DNA of 64,000 nt, taken from Domibacillus iocasae. GTDB taxonomy: Bacteria; Bacillota; Bacilli; Bacillales; Domibacillaceae. The stretch spans positions 434,001 through 498,000 of the forward strand of contig NZ_MAMP01000022.1 in assembly GCF_001750285.1 (NCBI RefSeq). Reading direction: 5' to 3'. How positions within the stretch are numbered: the first letter of the stretch is position 1; every line of letters begins with the position of its first letter. Positions 55,610-63,946 of the stretch are shown here, piece by piece. A program made the position numbers and the translations under genes. The notes under the pieces are model-generated. The model was not told where the DNA came from. It did no database searches and saw only the letters and a program-made list of their open reading frames with translations.

Positions 55610-56731
55610 ATGAAGATTTTAAAAATCGAACCGACGCCGAGCCCGAATACGATGAAAGTCATTTTAGATGAAGAGCTCGCAGCAGGCAAAAGCACGAACT
55701 ACAAGCCGGACAATGCTGAAGGGGCGCCGGACATCATTCAGGCGATTTTAAAAATTGACGGGGTAAAAGGCGTATATCATGTTGCCGATTTTATCGCGCT
55801 TGAGAGAAACGGGCGTTACGACTGGCAAAACATTTTGCCAAACGTCCGTGCCGCATTTGGCGAAACAGACGCGGAAGAAAAAGAAGCGAAGCCGCTTGAG
55901 AACTTTGGGGAAGTCGAAACGTCTATTCAAGTGTATAAAGGCGTGCCGCTGCAGTTAAAGCTTGTTTCGGCAGACGCGGAAAAGCGGGTGGCGCTGCCGG
56001 ATTATTGTCAGGAGGCATTTGCGGAGCTGACAAAAGACGGCGATAATTATATTTTAGAACGGAAATGGCAGGAATTTGGTATCCGCTACGGGGATCTCGA
56101 CACCATTGCACCTGAATTATTAGAAGAAGTGATGGCGGCGTATCCGAAAGAGCGCGTCGAACGGCTGGTGGAAGCGGCGAAAGCAGGAGGCCCGCTCGTG
56201 CAGCATAAAGAGCATGGTGTAAAGCCGGATAAAGACGCATGGCTCGCGGAGTCTGACTGGCGCACACGCTATCAGCAGCTGGAGCAAATGCCGGATCCGG
56301 ATTTGAACGATATTCCACTTCTGGAAGCGGCGCTGGGTGATGAAAAAGCCGCGATTCGCCGTCTTGCGGTTGTATATGCCGGTATGATTGAGGATAAACG
56401 CATTTTGCCGGTATTGTACAAAGCGCTTGATGATCCGGCTGTCACAGTGCGCCGGACAGCCGGTGACTGCATGAGTGATCTCGGATTTTCGGAAGCAGCA
56501 GAGGCGATGACGAAGGCGCTGCTGGATAAAAGCAAAATCGTCCGCTGGCGCGCGGCGATGTTCTTGTATGAAGTGGGAGACGAACATGCGCTGCCGGCGT
56601 TACGCGAAGCAGCCGATGATCCGGAATTTGAAGTGAAAATGCAGGTGCTGATGGCCATTGAACGAATTGAAGGTGGCGAAGAAGCAAAAGGCTCGGTTTG
56701 GAAACAAATGACCGAAGCCCGCAAACAATAA
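55610..56731 (+). CDS. ypgR: YpgR-like protein: Nfu N-terminal domain, virulence-factor domain, HEAT repeats
   Basis: The 373-residue protein begins with a scaffold Nfu/NifU N-terminal domain (LKIEPTPSPNTMKVIL; GVKGVYHVADFIAL). A middle conserved-virulence-factor region (KWQEFGIRYGDLDTIAPELLEEVMA) follows, and C-terminal HEAT-like repeats (LLEAALGDEKAAIRRLAVVY; ALDDPAVTVRRTAGDCMSDLG). B. subtilis YpgR has this layout. It lacks the catalytic CxxC of full Nfu. The role is unproven, perhaps in iron-sulfur handling or as a scaffold. ATG 55610 follows GGAGGAGGAG. Confidence 0.88.
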   Translation: MKILKIEPTPSPNTMKVILDEELAAGKSTNYKPDNAEGAPDIIQAILKIDGVKGVYHVADFIALERNGRYDWQNILPNVRAAFGETDAEEKEAKPLENFGEVETSIQVYKGVPLQLKLVSADAEKRVALPDYCQEAFAELTKDGDNYILERKWQEFGIRYGDLDTIAPELLEEVMAAYPKERVERLVEAAKAGGPLVQHKEHGVKPDKDAWLAESDWRTRYQQLEQMPDPDLNDIPLLEAALGDEKAAIRRLAVVYAGMIEDKRILPVLYKALDDPAVTVRRTAGDCMSDLGFSEAAEAMTKALLDKSKIVRWRAAMFLYEVGDEHALPALREAADDPEFEVKMQVLMAIERIEGGEEAKGSVWKQMTEARKQ

Positions 56732-56746
56732 AAGGGGGAAGAAAAA

Positions 56747-57178
56747 ATGAATGCATATGAAGAATACATGAAACAAATGGTTGTGCCGATGCGTGCGGAG
56801 CTGACAAATGCCGGCTTTCAAGAGTTAACAACGGAAGAGGAAGTTAATGCGTTTATGGAGTCCGCAGAAGGAACGTCACTTGTGGTCATTAATTCCGTCT
56901 GCGGCTGTGCGGCAGGCCTTGCCCGGCCAGCAGCTGTGCAGGCGTCAATGAACGAGCATGCACCGGATCGCCTCGTGACCGTTTTTGCCGGACAGGACCG
57001 CGAAGCGACAGCGGCAATGCGGGCATGGATGCCGGAGTTTGAACCGTCGTCCCCGTCCATGGCGCTCCTAAAAGGCAATAAAGTCGTTCATTTTGTGCAC
57101 CGCCACGAAATTGAAGGCCATGACCTCGGCGCGATTATTGGAAATTTAACCGCGGCTTTTGATGTACATTGCCAGTGA
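56747..57178 (+). CDS. brxA: Bacilliredoxin BrxA/YphP family
   Basis: The 143-residue thioredoxin-fold protein has the bacilliredoxin active site CGC (Cys52-Gly53-Cys54) in INSVCGCAAGLARPA. It removes bacillithiol from oxidised protein cysteines, matching the presence of bshA at 21.0 kb. It follows ypgR by 15 bases and overlaps the next gene at GTGA. Confidence 0.95.
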   Translation: MNAYEEYMKQMVVPMRAELTNAGFQELTTEEEVNAFMESAEGTSLVVINSVCGCAAGLARPAAVQASMNEHAPDRLVTVFAGQDREATAAMRAWMPEFEPSSPSMALLKGNKVVHFVHRHEIEGHDLGAIIGNLTAAFDVHCQ

Positions 57179-57942
57179 TTGTGACAACATCCCAGCGCGC
57201 AGACGCCGCCGTCAAGCAAAAAGCGGCGGCACTCGCGGATACATTTGGGGTTTTATATGTAGAACGCAGCAAGCAGCCGGTGAACAAGCTGGCTGCTTTT
57301 TACGAATGTCCAGTGCTGCTTGTTTCAAAAGAACGGCTCGAGCTGCACAGCGGCGAAGGAAACCCATTCTTTTTTCATCCGGGTTCCGCGATGTTCCGCG
57401 TAAAGCGGCTCTTAAGCGGCGGGCAGGATGAACTGGTGAGCACATGCGGCCTTGAGCCGGGTATGTCATTTTTAGACTGCACGATGGGTCCGGCAGCTGA
57501 CAGCATTACAGCCTCCGCAGCGGTTGGGAAATCCGGCCATGTTCATTCAGTGGAAGCAAATCCGTTTATTGCCCACATTGTCCGGGAAGGCCTGACATCG
57601 TGGACGGACGGGCCGATGCCGTTACTCCAAGCGATGCAAAAGATTGATGTCGCTGCAGCCGATTATCACACGTATTTAAAAAACGTGCCGGACGCGTCAT
57701 TTGACGTCGTGTATTTTGATCCGATGTTTGAAGAAACTGTCGATTCAAGCGGCATCGCGCCGCTCCGTTCATTTGCGTCTTATTCTGATTTGACGATGGA
57801 GGCAGTAAATGAAGCAAAAAGGATTGCAAAGAAACGGATCGTGCTGAAAGATCATTTTCGCTCTGAGCGATTTGAGAAATTTGGATTTACCCAGCATATC
57901 CGTAAAACGTCCAAATTTCATTTTGGTGTGATAGAGAAATGA
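57175..57942 (+). CDS. ypiP: SAM-dependent methyltransferase, YpiP family
   Basis: The 255-residue protein has the SAM-binding region FLDCTMGPAADSITAS and the acidic motif SVEAN, then VYFDPMFEE, which resembles a DP(P/M)F catalytic segment. It follows brxA as ypiP does near yphP in B. subtilis. GTG 57175 overlaps the brxA stop (GTGA); TTG 57169 is an alternative. The substrate is unknown. Confidence 0.82.
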   Translation: MIVTTSQRADAAVKQKAAALADTFGVLYVERSKQPVNKLAAFYECPVLLVSKERLELHSGEGNPFFFHPGSAMFRVKRLLSGGQDELVSTCGLEPGMSFLDCTMGPAADSITASAAVGKSGHVHSVEANPFIAHIVREGLTSWTDGPMPLLQAMQKIDVAAADYHTYLKNVPDASFDVVYFDPMFEETVDSSGIAPLRSFASYSDLTMEAVNEAKRIAKKRIVLKDHFRSERFEKFGFTQHIRKTSKFHFGVIEK

Positions 57943-58207
57943 ACTTTTTCAGTAACCTGGACGAGCGGGCAGATATGATCGACGGAGCGCAGAGCGGTAA
58001 AGTTGAGCGCAGCGCCTGCCCCATGGAACGCGCAGCCCCGCGAATGCCGTTATTTCGTTGCCTGAGCTAAACGCAGTTCTCATACCCTTTTTCTGAAAAG
58101 CAAGATGTAAAATCATTTATTTCACTTATATAAACAATGAATAACACCCAATAATTTTGGATGTAAGATATAATAGAATAGTTAAATTACGGCGAGGTGA
58201 GATAAGG
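57943..58207 (+). other. Left edge of the accessory island; no gene seen
   Basis: About 265 bases. The first 130 are GC-rich with inverted segments (GGGCAG...CTGCCC; AGCGCAG repeated). The second half is AT-rich with a TATAAT at 58170-58175 that may serve thyA. No coding frame is supported. In B. subtilis ypjP and ypjQ lie beyond ypiP; neither is present here. Confidence 0.5.
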
Positions 58208-59188
58208 GTGGAAAAGCATCCTGAAAGAGCTTATTTGGATTTATTGGAGCATATTTTAGATAATGGCGTGAAAAAGGAAGACCGGACTGGGACAGGTACG
58301 CTAAGTGTATTTGGTTACCAAATGCGTTTTGACCTGTCAAAAGGGTTTCCATTATTAACAACAAAAAGAGTACCATTCAGCTTAGTGGCAAGCGAATTGC
58401 TGTGGTTTATTAAAGGGGATACGAATATTCGTTATTTGCTTCAACATAATAACCACATTTGGGACGAATGGGCTTTTAAGAGATGGATAGAATCAGATGA
58501 GTATGATGGTCCTGATATGACGGATTTTGGTCGACGCTGCCTTGTAGACGAAGAATTTAATAAGTTGTATCAAGCCGAAATGCAAACATTTTGTGAGCGG
58601 GTTTTAAATGAAGATGAATTTGCAAAAAAATACGGCGAACTTGGAAATGTATACGGGAAACAATGGCGCAATTGGACATCGTCTACTGGCGAAAAGATTG
58701 ATCAATTACAAGATGTCATTGACCAGATAAGAAATAATCCAGATTCCCGTCGTTTGATTGTAAACGCATGGAACCCGGAAGATGTAGTAAATGCGGGGCA
58801 AAAAGGAAGCAAAGCTGCTTTGCCTCCATGTCATGTGATGTTTCAGTTCTTTGTGGCAAATGGAAAGCTGAGCTGCCAGTTAATGCAAAGAAGCCTCGAT
58901 TCGCTACTTGGATGTCCGTTCAATGTCGCTTCCTATGCACTATTAACCCATCTAATTGCACACGAATGCGGCTTAGAGCCAGGGGAATTTGTTCACAGCA
59001 TTGGGGATGCCCATATCTACTCTAACCATCTTGAACAAGTAAAAGAGCAGTTATCGCGCGAACCGAGGGAATTACCGACTCTTACGATTAATCCAGAGAA
59101 GAAGTCTTTATTCGATATTGAATTAGAAGACTTGAAAATTGAAGGATACAACCCGCATCCAGCTATTAAAGCTCCAATTGCGGTGTGA
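58208..59188 (+). CDS. thyA: Thymidylate synthase ThyA, long form
   Basis: The 326-residue folate-dependent enzyme methylates dUMP to d[14 protein letters not shown], the nucleophile Cys208 in LPPCHV, and [20 protein letters not shown] are intact. Residues about 90-142 form the extra small-domain insert seen in Lactobacillus casei-type ThyA and absent from the 264-residue Bacillus ThyB. GTG 58208 has GAGGTGAG upstream. Its base use is more AT-rich than the flanking core genes. A decayed thyA next to dfrA (62245-62504) indicates that this copy took over the function. Confidence 0.95.
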   Translation: MEKHPERAYLDLLEHILDNGVKKEDRTGTGTLSVFGYQMRFDLSKGFPLLTTKRVPFSLVASELLWFIKGDTNIRYLLQHNNHIWDEWAFKRWIESDEYDGPDMTDFGRRCLVDEEFNKLYQAEMQTFCERVLNEDEFAKKYGELGNVYGKQWRNWTSSTGEKIDQLQDVIDQIRNNPDSRRLIVNAWNPEDVVNAGQKGSKAALPPCHVMFQFFVANGKLSCQLMQRSLDSLLGCPFNVASYALLTHLIAHECGLEPGEFVHSIGDAHIYSNHLEQVKEQLSREPRELPTLTINPEKKSLFDIELEDLKIEGYNPHPAIKAPIAV

Positions 59189-59194
59189 TAATAG

Positions 59195-59229
59195 AAAAGA
59201 CAGGACAGCTTGCATGTTCTGTCTTTTTT
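59195..59229 (+). terminator. Rho-independent terminator of thyA
   Basis: A 13-bp stem with one G-U (AAAAGACAGGACA/TGTTCTGTCTTTT) and a 7-base loop, followed by T. Confidence 0.9.
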
Positions 59230-59332
59230 AATTTTGTGTTGTTAAGGGAACAAAAAGGTCTAATTGATGGATATAAATTCCTTAATAGCCTATTATAAAT
59301 TAAATAATGTAAAAAAATAATCCCTATTTCTA

Positions 59333-60430
59333 CTATGAAAAGGCAGGAGCAGGTAATTCACCGATTTTCATGCGAAGTAAACTATATGGTTTTTGTCGCA
59401 GGTCTTTTCCATAATGAAATCTTGCCTGCCGATGTAATTGGTTCACAATAAAATATAGGTATTGATCCGGACCAATCGAAAAAGTATCCGGCCATAAAAT
59501 TCTTGGATCATGTGCGATGGTTTCCATTATGCCATTCGGCAATATCTTTCGAATACTGTTGTTTTCATAGTCTCCAGCATAAATGTTTCCTTTTGCATCG
59601 GTGATCATGCCATCAGACGCACCTTTTTCACCCCAATACCCCACATGATAAAGTAAATCCATGTCCAGTATAGTTCTGTCTCTTAGGACTTCTGTTGAGA
59701 TCGAAAACAGATGACGACTGGTTAGTGGACAAAAAAATAAAATCTTTCCGTCGGGAGAAATCGCTATACCATCAGACGCCAATCTAAATGGAGAAGTTGA
59801 GCCATCTTTATTTCGATTCATCAAAATTTTGCCTTCTACTTTCGGTAAAAGATAGGGATCGGGTGAAGTTGAATTTGCTCCATTTAACCGTCTAAACGCG
59901 TCTCCATTATCCAAATCTACGACGATAATAGCTCCGGGCCCTTTGGAAGAAGAATCAGTTATATATGCATAACCGGCTTTTCCAACACGAAAATCAAATC
60001 GAACATCATTCAGATAAGTTGTTGGCAGGACAATATCTTCTGTAAAGGTATATACTCTTCTTATTTTATTGGTTTTTAAATCAACAGCGACTAATTTTGC
60101 CCCCCCTTTAATAGGTTCAGAAAAGTTTGGTGCCGCTGTATCTAATATCCAAAGCGTTCCCCGGCCATCAGCAACTACACTTTGGACACTGATGAAAGAC
60201 ATTGTAATATTCTCGGGGTTAACCATATTGATTTCTAAACTAGGATATGGCTGCAATTTATCCTCAACAATTTCCGCCACCGTAAATTTAACGTTATCTC
60301 CCCATTTCGGAAAGCAAATAAAAATACGACCGGTTTCTGAAACACTAACACCTGTAGGCATAGCTCCATAAAAGGCATAAACCAGTTCCAACTTACCGAA
60401 ATATTTTTCGAAGGGTAATATAGGCTGCAT
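59333..60430 (-). CDS. Yellow/MRJP-type beta-propeller protein
   Basis: The 365-residue protein belongs to the major royal jelly protein/yellow family, which occurs in scattered bacteria. Signature segments are GVSVSETGRIFICFPKWGD, ISVQSVVADGRGTLWILDT, LPTTYLNDVRFDFRVGKAGYAYITDSSSKGPGAIIVVDL (split), SDGIAISPDGK and SDGMITDAKGNIYAGDYENNSI. A six-bladed propeller is expected. It lacks a signal peptide, so it appears cytosolic. The minus-strand start has GGAGGATATC upstream. The reaction is unknown; propeller hydrolases and lactonases are related folds. Confidence 0.85.
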   Translation of the reverse strand: MQPILPFEKYFGKLELVYAFYGAMPTGVSVSETGRIFICFPKWGDNVKFTVAEIVEDKLQPYPSLEINMVNPENITMSFISVQSVVADGRGTLWILDTAAPNFSEPIKGGAKLVAVDLKTNKIRRVYTFTEDIVLPTTYLNDVRFDFRVGKAGYAYITDSSSKGPGAIIVVDLDNGDAFRRLNGANSTSPDPYLLPKVEGKILMNRNKDGSTSPFRLASDGIAISPDGKILFFCPLTSRHLFSISTEVLRDRTILDMDLLYHVGYWGEKGASDGMITDAKGNIYAGDYENNSIRKILPNGIMETIAHDPRILWPDTFSIGPDQYLYFIVNQLHRQARFHYGKDLRQKPYSLLRMKIGELPAPAFS

Positions 60431-60899
60431 GATATCCTCCTTAACAAATTCGAACGGGATATCATCTATATATGATTAAAATTTTTTCTGGTGCCTGGTT
60501 CTTAATAAGTTTTTCTGTTCAAATGTAGTTTTAATTGATTGTTTTCGCAATTTTATTGTTTTAAATTCAAATTAAATCCCAACTATTTCAGTTGAAATGG
60601 CTTTTATCTATTCACTGTTGTTTATGTAGATGATCATCGTGAGTTGTGTCAAAACTTATGTGGTGTTATTCTTTTTTACTCAACATTTTCAGTCTACTGT
60701 TGAGTAACTACGTGTTAATTCATTCCACTTTCCTTTGAGCGAAGACAGCATGCAATTCGAGATGGAATAGGCCTTGCTGTCCATCTGTATATTCAGCCGG
60801 CTCCGGCGGACACTTCAAGATACACCGATCCGGCCTATACCTCTTATTCTCTATGTAAGGGTTCGAAAATTTTTCTGCGATCAGAAGGAGAGAACAGCC
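60431..60899. other. AT-rich intergenic region of the island
   Basis: About 470 bases, very AT-rich at the left. It holds an inverted repeat ACTCAACA/TGTTGAGT near 60678-60706 without a T run, and the upstream region of the yellow-like gene (minus strand). No protein-coding frame is supported before 60900. Confidence 0.5.
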
Positions 60900-61115
60900 A
60901 TGATAACTAAAAAAGGAAAAAAGGTAAAAGATCGTGTATACGTTACTGTTAGGTGCAAAAAATACAGGGTGCCAAAATTGAAACAAGCTCTCGATGCCAC
61001 ATATCCACAGTCTATCGATTTTGTAAACGACCTGTCAGACCGACTTGTCTATGGCATCCAGTTGTTTGGAAAAATAGCTGGCAAGGCTTCGCCCGATTAC
61101 CCGGCCGATTCGTAA
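60900..61115 (+). CDS. Candidate 71-residue basic protein
   Basis: ATG 60900 follows GAAGGAGAG and starts MITKKGKKVKDRVYVTVRCKKY. It is Lys/Arg-rich at first. The last about 27 codons overlap the end of the convergent phosphatase gene. The good ribosome site favours it, but the overlap and lack of a recognised family keep confidence low. Confidence 0.35.
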   Translation: MITKKGKKVKDRVYVTVRCKKYRVPKLKQALDATYPQSIDFVNDLSDRLVYGIQLFGKIAGKASPDYPADS

Positions 61116-61838
61116 TCCCTCGCTACTGTCGATTGGAAAGTGAACGCCTCCATATACACGCGAACTCGCACATTCTTCCGCAAGCTTCTGCAACTGATTT
61201 CGTTTAGCTGGAAAGAAGTAGCTCAACAGTTCGGCCAGCATCCCTGCTACAGTAGAATGCCCTGAAATATAGGAAGGCTGGCGGGGGGTGGGTAGAAATG
61301 CCGGCAGCGGGCGGCCCAGCTGATTTGGCCGCGCTACCTTATAGCGATACTTAACTGTCGAGCAAACAATCAGTGCATCATTGATTGCTCCTGGAATAAG
61401 TACAAGAATACGTCCATCCCCTGGAGCGGATGAAGATACCAGCGGAAGAGGTATCTGAAGGGTTGCATAAATATCAATTAAGCGATCCATAATCGGTGTC
61501 TGTTGTTTCGTGACATGCATTGTCCCCCAGTATTCAGCAAGCGCTTTTTGTTTTGTGGTCAGGTTTTTTAGCGTTTTCTGCACGAATTTCAACTCGCTGT
61601 CCCAATCAATCGTAGTAGGATGCTTGACTTGTGGCAGCGGGTTTCCGGCTGGATCTGTGAACCAGTTATTTTCATCCCTTTTTAAAAAAACGAGCGGCCA
61701 AGAAGGATTGAAAGGCTCCTCATGTTCAAAGTTCGATGGCGGGGACGCTTCGCCCGGATAAGGAAGCTGAGACCAGAGTGGATAAGTTACTTGAAAGCCT
61801 GGGAGAAAACCAGGGAAGCCGGGAAGGTTTCGGTTCAT
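61035..61838 (-). CDS. PAP2 / vanadium-haloperoxidase-type acid phosphatase
   Basis: The 267-residue protein carries the three PAP2 motifs: K-x6-RP (KYRYKVARP), PSYISGHST and SR-x5-H-x3-D (SRVYGGVHFPID). Those residues bind phosphate or vanadate. The N-terminus is rich in Gly, Phe and Pro (LPGFPGFLPGF) without a clear signal peptide. Phosphatase and haloperoxidase functions cannot be separated by sequence here. Start at 61838 is preceded by AAGGAGGTG on the minus strand. It is part of the accessory island. Confidence 0.85.
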   Translation of the reverse strand: MNRNLPGFPGFLPGFQVTYPLWSQLPYPGEASPPSNFEHEEPFNPSWPLVFLKRDENNWFTDPAGNPLPQVKHPTTIDWDSELKFVQKTLKNLTTKQKALAEYWGTMHVTKQQTPIMDRLIDIYATLQIPLPLVSSSAPGDGRILVLIPGAINDALIVCSTVKYRYKVARPNQLGRPLPAFLPTPRQPSYISGHSTVAGMLAELLSYFFPAKRNQLQKLAEECASSRVYGGVHFPIDSSEGLRIGRVIGRSLASYFSKQLDAIDKSV

Positions 61839-62244
61839 CTTTCTTCACCTCCTTTTGTTCCTTATTGTTAGGATATGAGTATAATCTTGTATTGCTTAGG
61901 ATACGGAAGTATTAAATCAATTTTTGTTTTAGAGTGAAGGATCAAAAAATATGGCTCCGGCTTTTCGACGTTTTGAGGTATTTCCTAATTAAAAGTACAA
62001 GGGCTTATCGATCCTCTGTATTCGTGATGGGTAAGTAAGAACGAGCGCGTTTCACGGAATGATGGATAGAGATGCGGATTGGCTCTTATTCCGAAAAGAT
62101 ACACAATTGCCGGGATAGAGTCATTCAATTATAAAAGGTTACGTGAAGTATTCAACTGATGGACTTTACCGAAATTCTAAACTAACTTGTTTACAGTAAA
62201 TAACCTCGCAACAGGTTCAGCAGTTTTTTACTGTCTAAAATTTT
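61839..62244. other. Intergenic region between the phosphatase and the thyA remnant
   Basis: About 400 bases without a supported gene, promoter or repeat. It may hold unrecognisable remains of the 5' part of the old thyA, but I see no match. Confidence 0.5.
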
Positions 62245-62504
62245 TGGGGAATCCCCTTTAACATTGCTGGTTATTATTTAATTGCCAATGAATGCGGTCT
62301 TGATGTGGGAGAGTTTGTTCATATAATTGGCGACGCACACATTTACACAAATCACATTGAGCACGTGAAAACGCAGCTGGCCTGTTAGCCAAGTGAGCTG
62401 CCGGCGCTTGATCTTAAAAAGGAAAATCATTGTTTGAGATGGGACTTGACGACATAAAGCTGTACGATCCGCACTCCGCGATTAAAGCTCCTGTTGCAGT
62501 GTGA
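62245..62504 (+). pseudogene. 3' remnant of the presumed native thyA
   Basis: The fragment reads [40 protein letters not shown], the conserved C-terminal part of thymidylate synthase, although ALLTHL-like residues are deleted. An in-frame TAG follows KTQLAC. After a frameshift near 62431, FEMGLDDIKLYDPHSAIKAPVAV ends at 62504. The 5' two thirds is missing. It lies directly upstream of dfrA, where Bacillus thyB normally lies. The intact thyA at 58.2 kb is a different, long-insert version. Confidence 0.93.
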
Positions 62505-62528
62505 AAACCGGCCTCGTGCCGGTTTTTT
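62505..62528 (+). terminator. Rho-independent terminator after the thyA remnant
   Basis: AAACCGGC/GCCGGTTT with a 5-base loop is followed by T. It survives although the gene it served has decayed. Confidence 0.85.
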
Positions 62529-62676
62529 GTGCGATTTTCAGCATAAGGAACGAAAGCGTTAAGGTTTTGTGCGACTTTCCGCTGATGGAGCGAAAATGTC
62601 GTGGCGAGGTGCGATGTAAAGGAAAAGCGGACGAGTTATGCGTGGCCTGGTGCGAAAAGAACAGCATGGCGTGCGA
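62529..62676 (+). repeat. GTGCGA repeats at 40-base spacing upstream of dfrA
   Basis: GTGCGA occurs at 62529, 62569, 62609 and 62650 (spacings 40, 40, 41) and again at 62671. The first two units are alike along their length (TTTC-GC--A-GGA-CGAAA), while the later ones are diverged. The array fills the space between the terminator and dfrA. Confidence 0.8.
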
Positions 62677-62735
62677 ATTGGCAAATATGGTACGATGGGA
62701 TGAGAAAATAAGGGGAAAGAAAGGAAGAAGATTTC

Positions 62736-63224
62736 ATGATTTCATTTATTTGGGCAGAAAGCAAAGGCGGCGTGATTGGGCTCAATAACAATCTGCCGTG
62801 GCGTTTGCCGGAAGATTTACGTTTTTTTAAAAGAACAACACTCGGCTTTCCAATTGTAATGGGGCGAAAAACATTCCAATCGTTCGGAAGCCGGCCACTG
62901 CCACAACGGGAAAATGTCATTTTAACGACCGATTCATCTTTTAAAACGGAAGGGGTTACTGTTGTTCATTCCGTAGAGGACGTTTTAAAAATGGCAAAGG
63001 AGCAAGATCTATTTATTATCGGCGGCGCCAACGTATTTAAGCAATTTTTGCCGCATGCGGATCGTTTATATGTAACGAAAATTGAGGCCGAGTTTAACGG
63101 AGATACGGTTATTGATTTTATTCCGTGGAAAGAGTTTCAGGAAACGTCCTGTACAAAAGGAGAAAAAAATGACGAAAATCCGTATGATTATCATTTTTGT
63201 GTGTATGACCGGGTAAGGTCATGA
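62736..63224 (+). CDS. dfrA: Dihydrofolate reductase
   Basis: The 162-residue enzyme regenerates tetrahydrofolate, which thymidylate synthase oxidises. It shows IWAESKGGVIGLNNNLPWRLPEDLRFFK (split), the NADPH-contact region MGRKTFQSFG and IIGGANVFKQFLP. AAAGGAAGAAG lies before ATG 62736. In Bacillus it follows thyB in an operon; that partner is now a remnant just upstream, and a repeat array separates them. Confidence 0.96.
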   Translation: MISFIWAESKGGVIGLNNNLPWRLPEDLRFFKRTTLGFPIVMGRKTFQSFGSRPLPQRENVILTTDSSFKTEGVTVVHSVEDVLKMAKEQDLFIIGGANVFKQFLPHADRLYVTKIEAEFNGDTVIDFIPWKEFQETSCTKGEKNDENPYDYHFCVYDRVRS

Positions 63225-63946
63225 TCCGTCTTATCGTTTTTTTTGGTTATTTGATTGTGACCTTGATTGGTCTTATTCCTAAAATGCTTCAATTTAAAAA
63301 AATCGATCCGGCGCTTCCGGCGGCGGATCGGGATGCGTGTATTCATCCGATCGTGAAAAAGTGGAACCGCGGCGTTGTCAAAATGGCGGGCGCACATGTG
63401 CAGGTGAACGGGGAGCATCACGTGCCAGCGGGCGCTGTCATGTTTGTAAGCAATCATGAAGGAGACTTTGATGTGCCGGCGTTTATCGGCTATATTGACA
63501 AGCCGTTCGGGTTTGTGGCGAAAACGGAAATGAAAAAAATTCCGCTCTTAAGCACATGGATGGAGCACATTCACTGTTTGTTCTTAAACCGGAATGACCG
63601 GCGTGATGCGGTGAAAATGCTTCGCGAAGGCGCGTTGATTTTGGAAAAAGGACATTCACTTTTTATTTTCCCGGAAGGAACACGGAATAAGGGCGGCGAA
63701 TTAAAGTCATTTAAAACCGGTGCATTCCGAATGGCAAAAGACGCAGGAGTGCCGATTGTACCAGTTGCGATTAAAGGAACAGCCGATGTGTTTGAAAATA
63801 ATACAGGTAAAAAATTAACGCCCGCGCGCGTCAACGTTACGATCCTGCCGCCGCTCATGCTGTACAAACATACAAGTGCGGATTTAAAACAGGTCGCAGC
63901 GGATGTACAGAAGCGAATTGAAGCTCAGCTCGCAAAAATGCAGTAA
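63221..63946 (+). CDS. ypkP: 1-acyl-glycerol-3-phosphate acyltransferase family (YpkP/PlsC-like)
   Basis: The 241-residue membrane-anchored protein has a hydrophobic N-terminus (FFGYLIVTLIGLI) and the acyltransferase motifs H-x4-D (SNHEGDFDVPAF), the block FLNRNDRRDAVKMLREG and FPEGTRNKGGE. It would acylate lysophosphatidate in phospholipid synthesis. It overlaps dfrA by 4 bases (ATGA), as ypkP follows dfrA in B. subtilis. The last 50 bases of the window beyond it hold only an AT-rich, promoter-like start. Confidence 0.87.
   Translation: MIRLIVFFGYLIVTLIGLIPKMLQFKKIDPALPAADRDACIHPIVKKWNRGVVKMAGAHVQVNGEHHVPAGAVMFVSNHEGDFDVPAFIGYIDKPFGFVAKTEMKKIPLLSTWMEHIHCLFLNRNDRRDAVKMLREGALILEKGHSLFIFPEGTRNKGGELKSFKTGAFRMAKDAGVPIVPVAIKGTADVFENNTGKKLTPARVNVTILPPLMLYKHTSADLKQVAADVQKRIEAQLAKMQ

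Noticed and set aside
60678-60706. Terminator or operator in the island spacer
   Set aside because: The ACTCAACA/TGTTGAGT inverted repeat has no T run on either strand and no gene end nearby; recorded only as an inverted repeat.
62529-62676. CRISPR array upstream of dfrA
   Set aside because: Only six bases are strictly repeated and units 1-2 are similar over their full length, so there are no repeat-plus-unique-spacer units.
62501-62788. 95-codon frame overlapping the dfrA start
   Set aside because: It runs through a terminator and the repeat array in a different frame from dfrA; no ribosome site.
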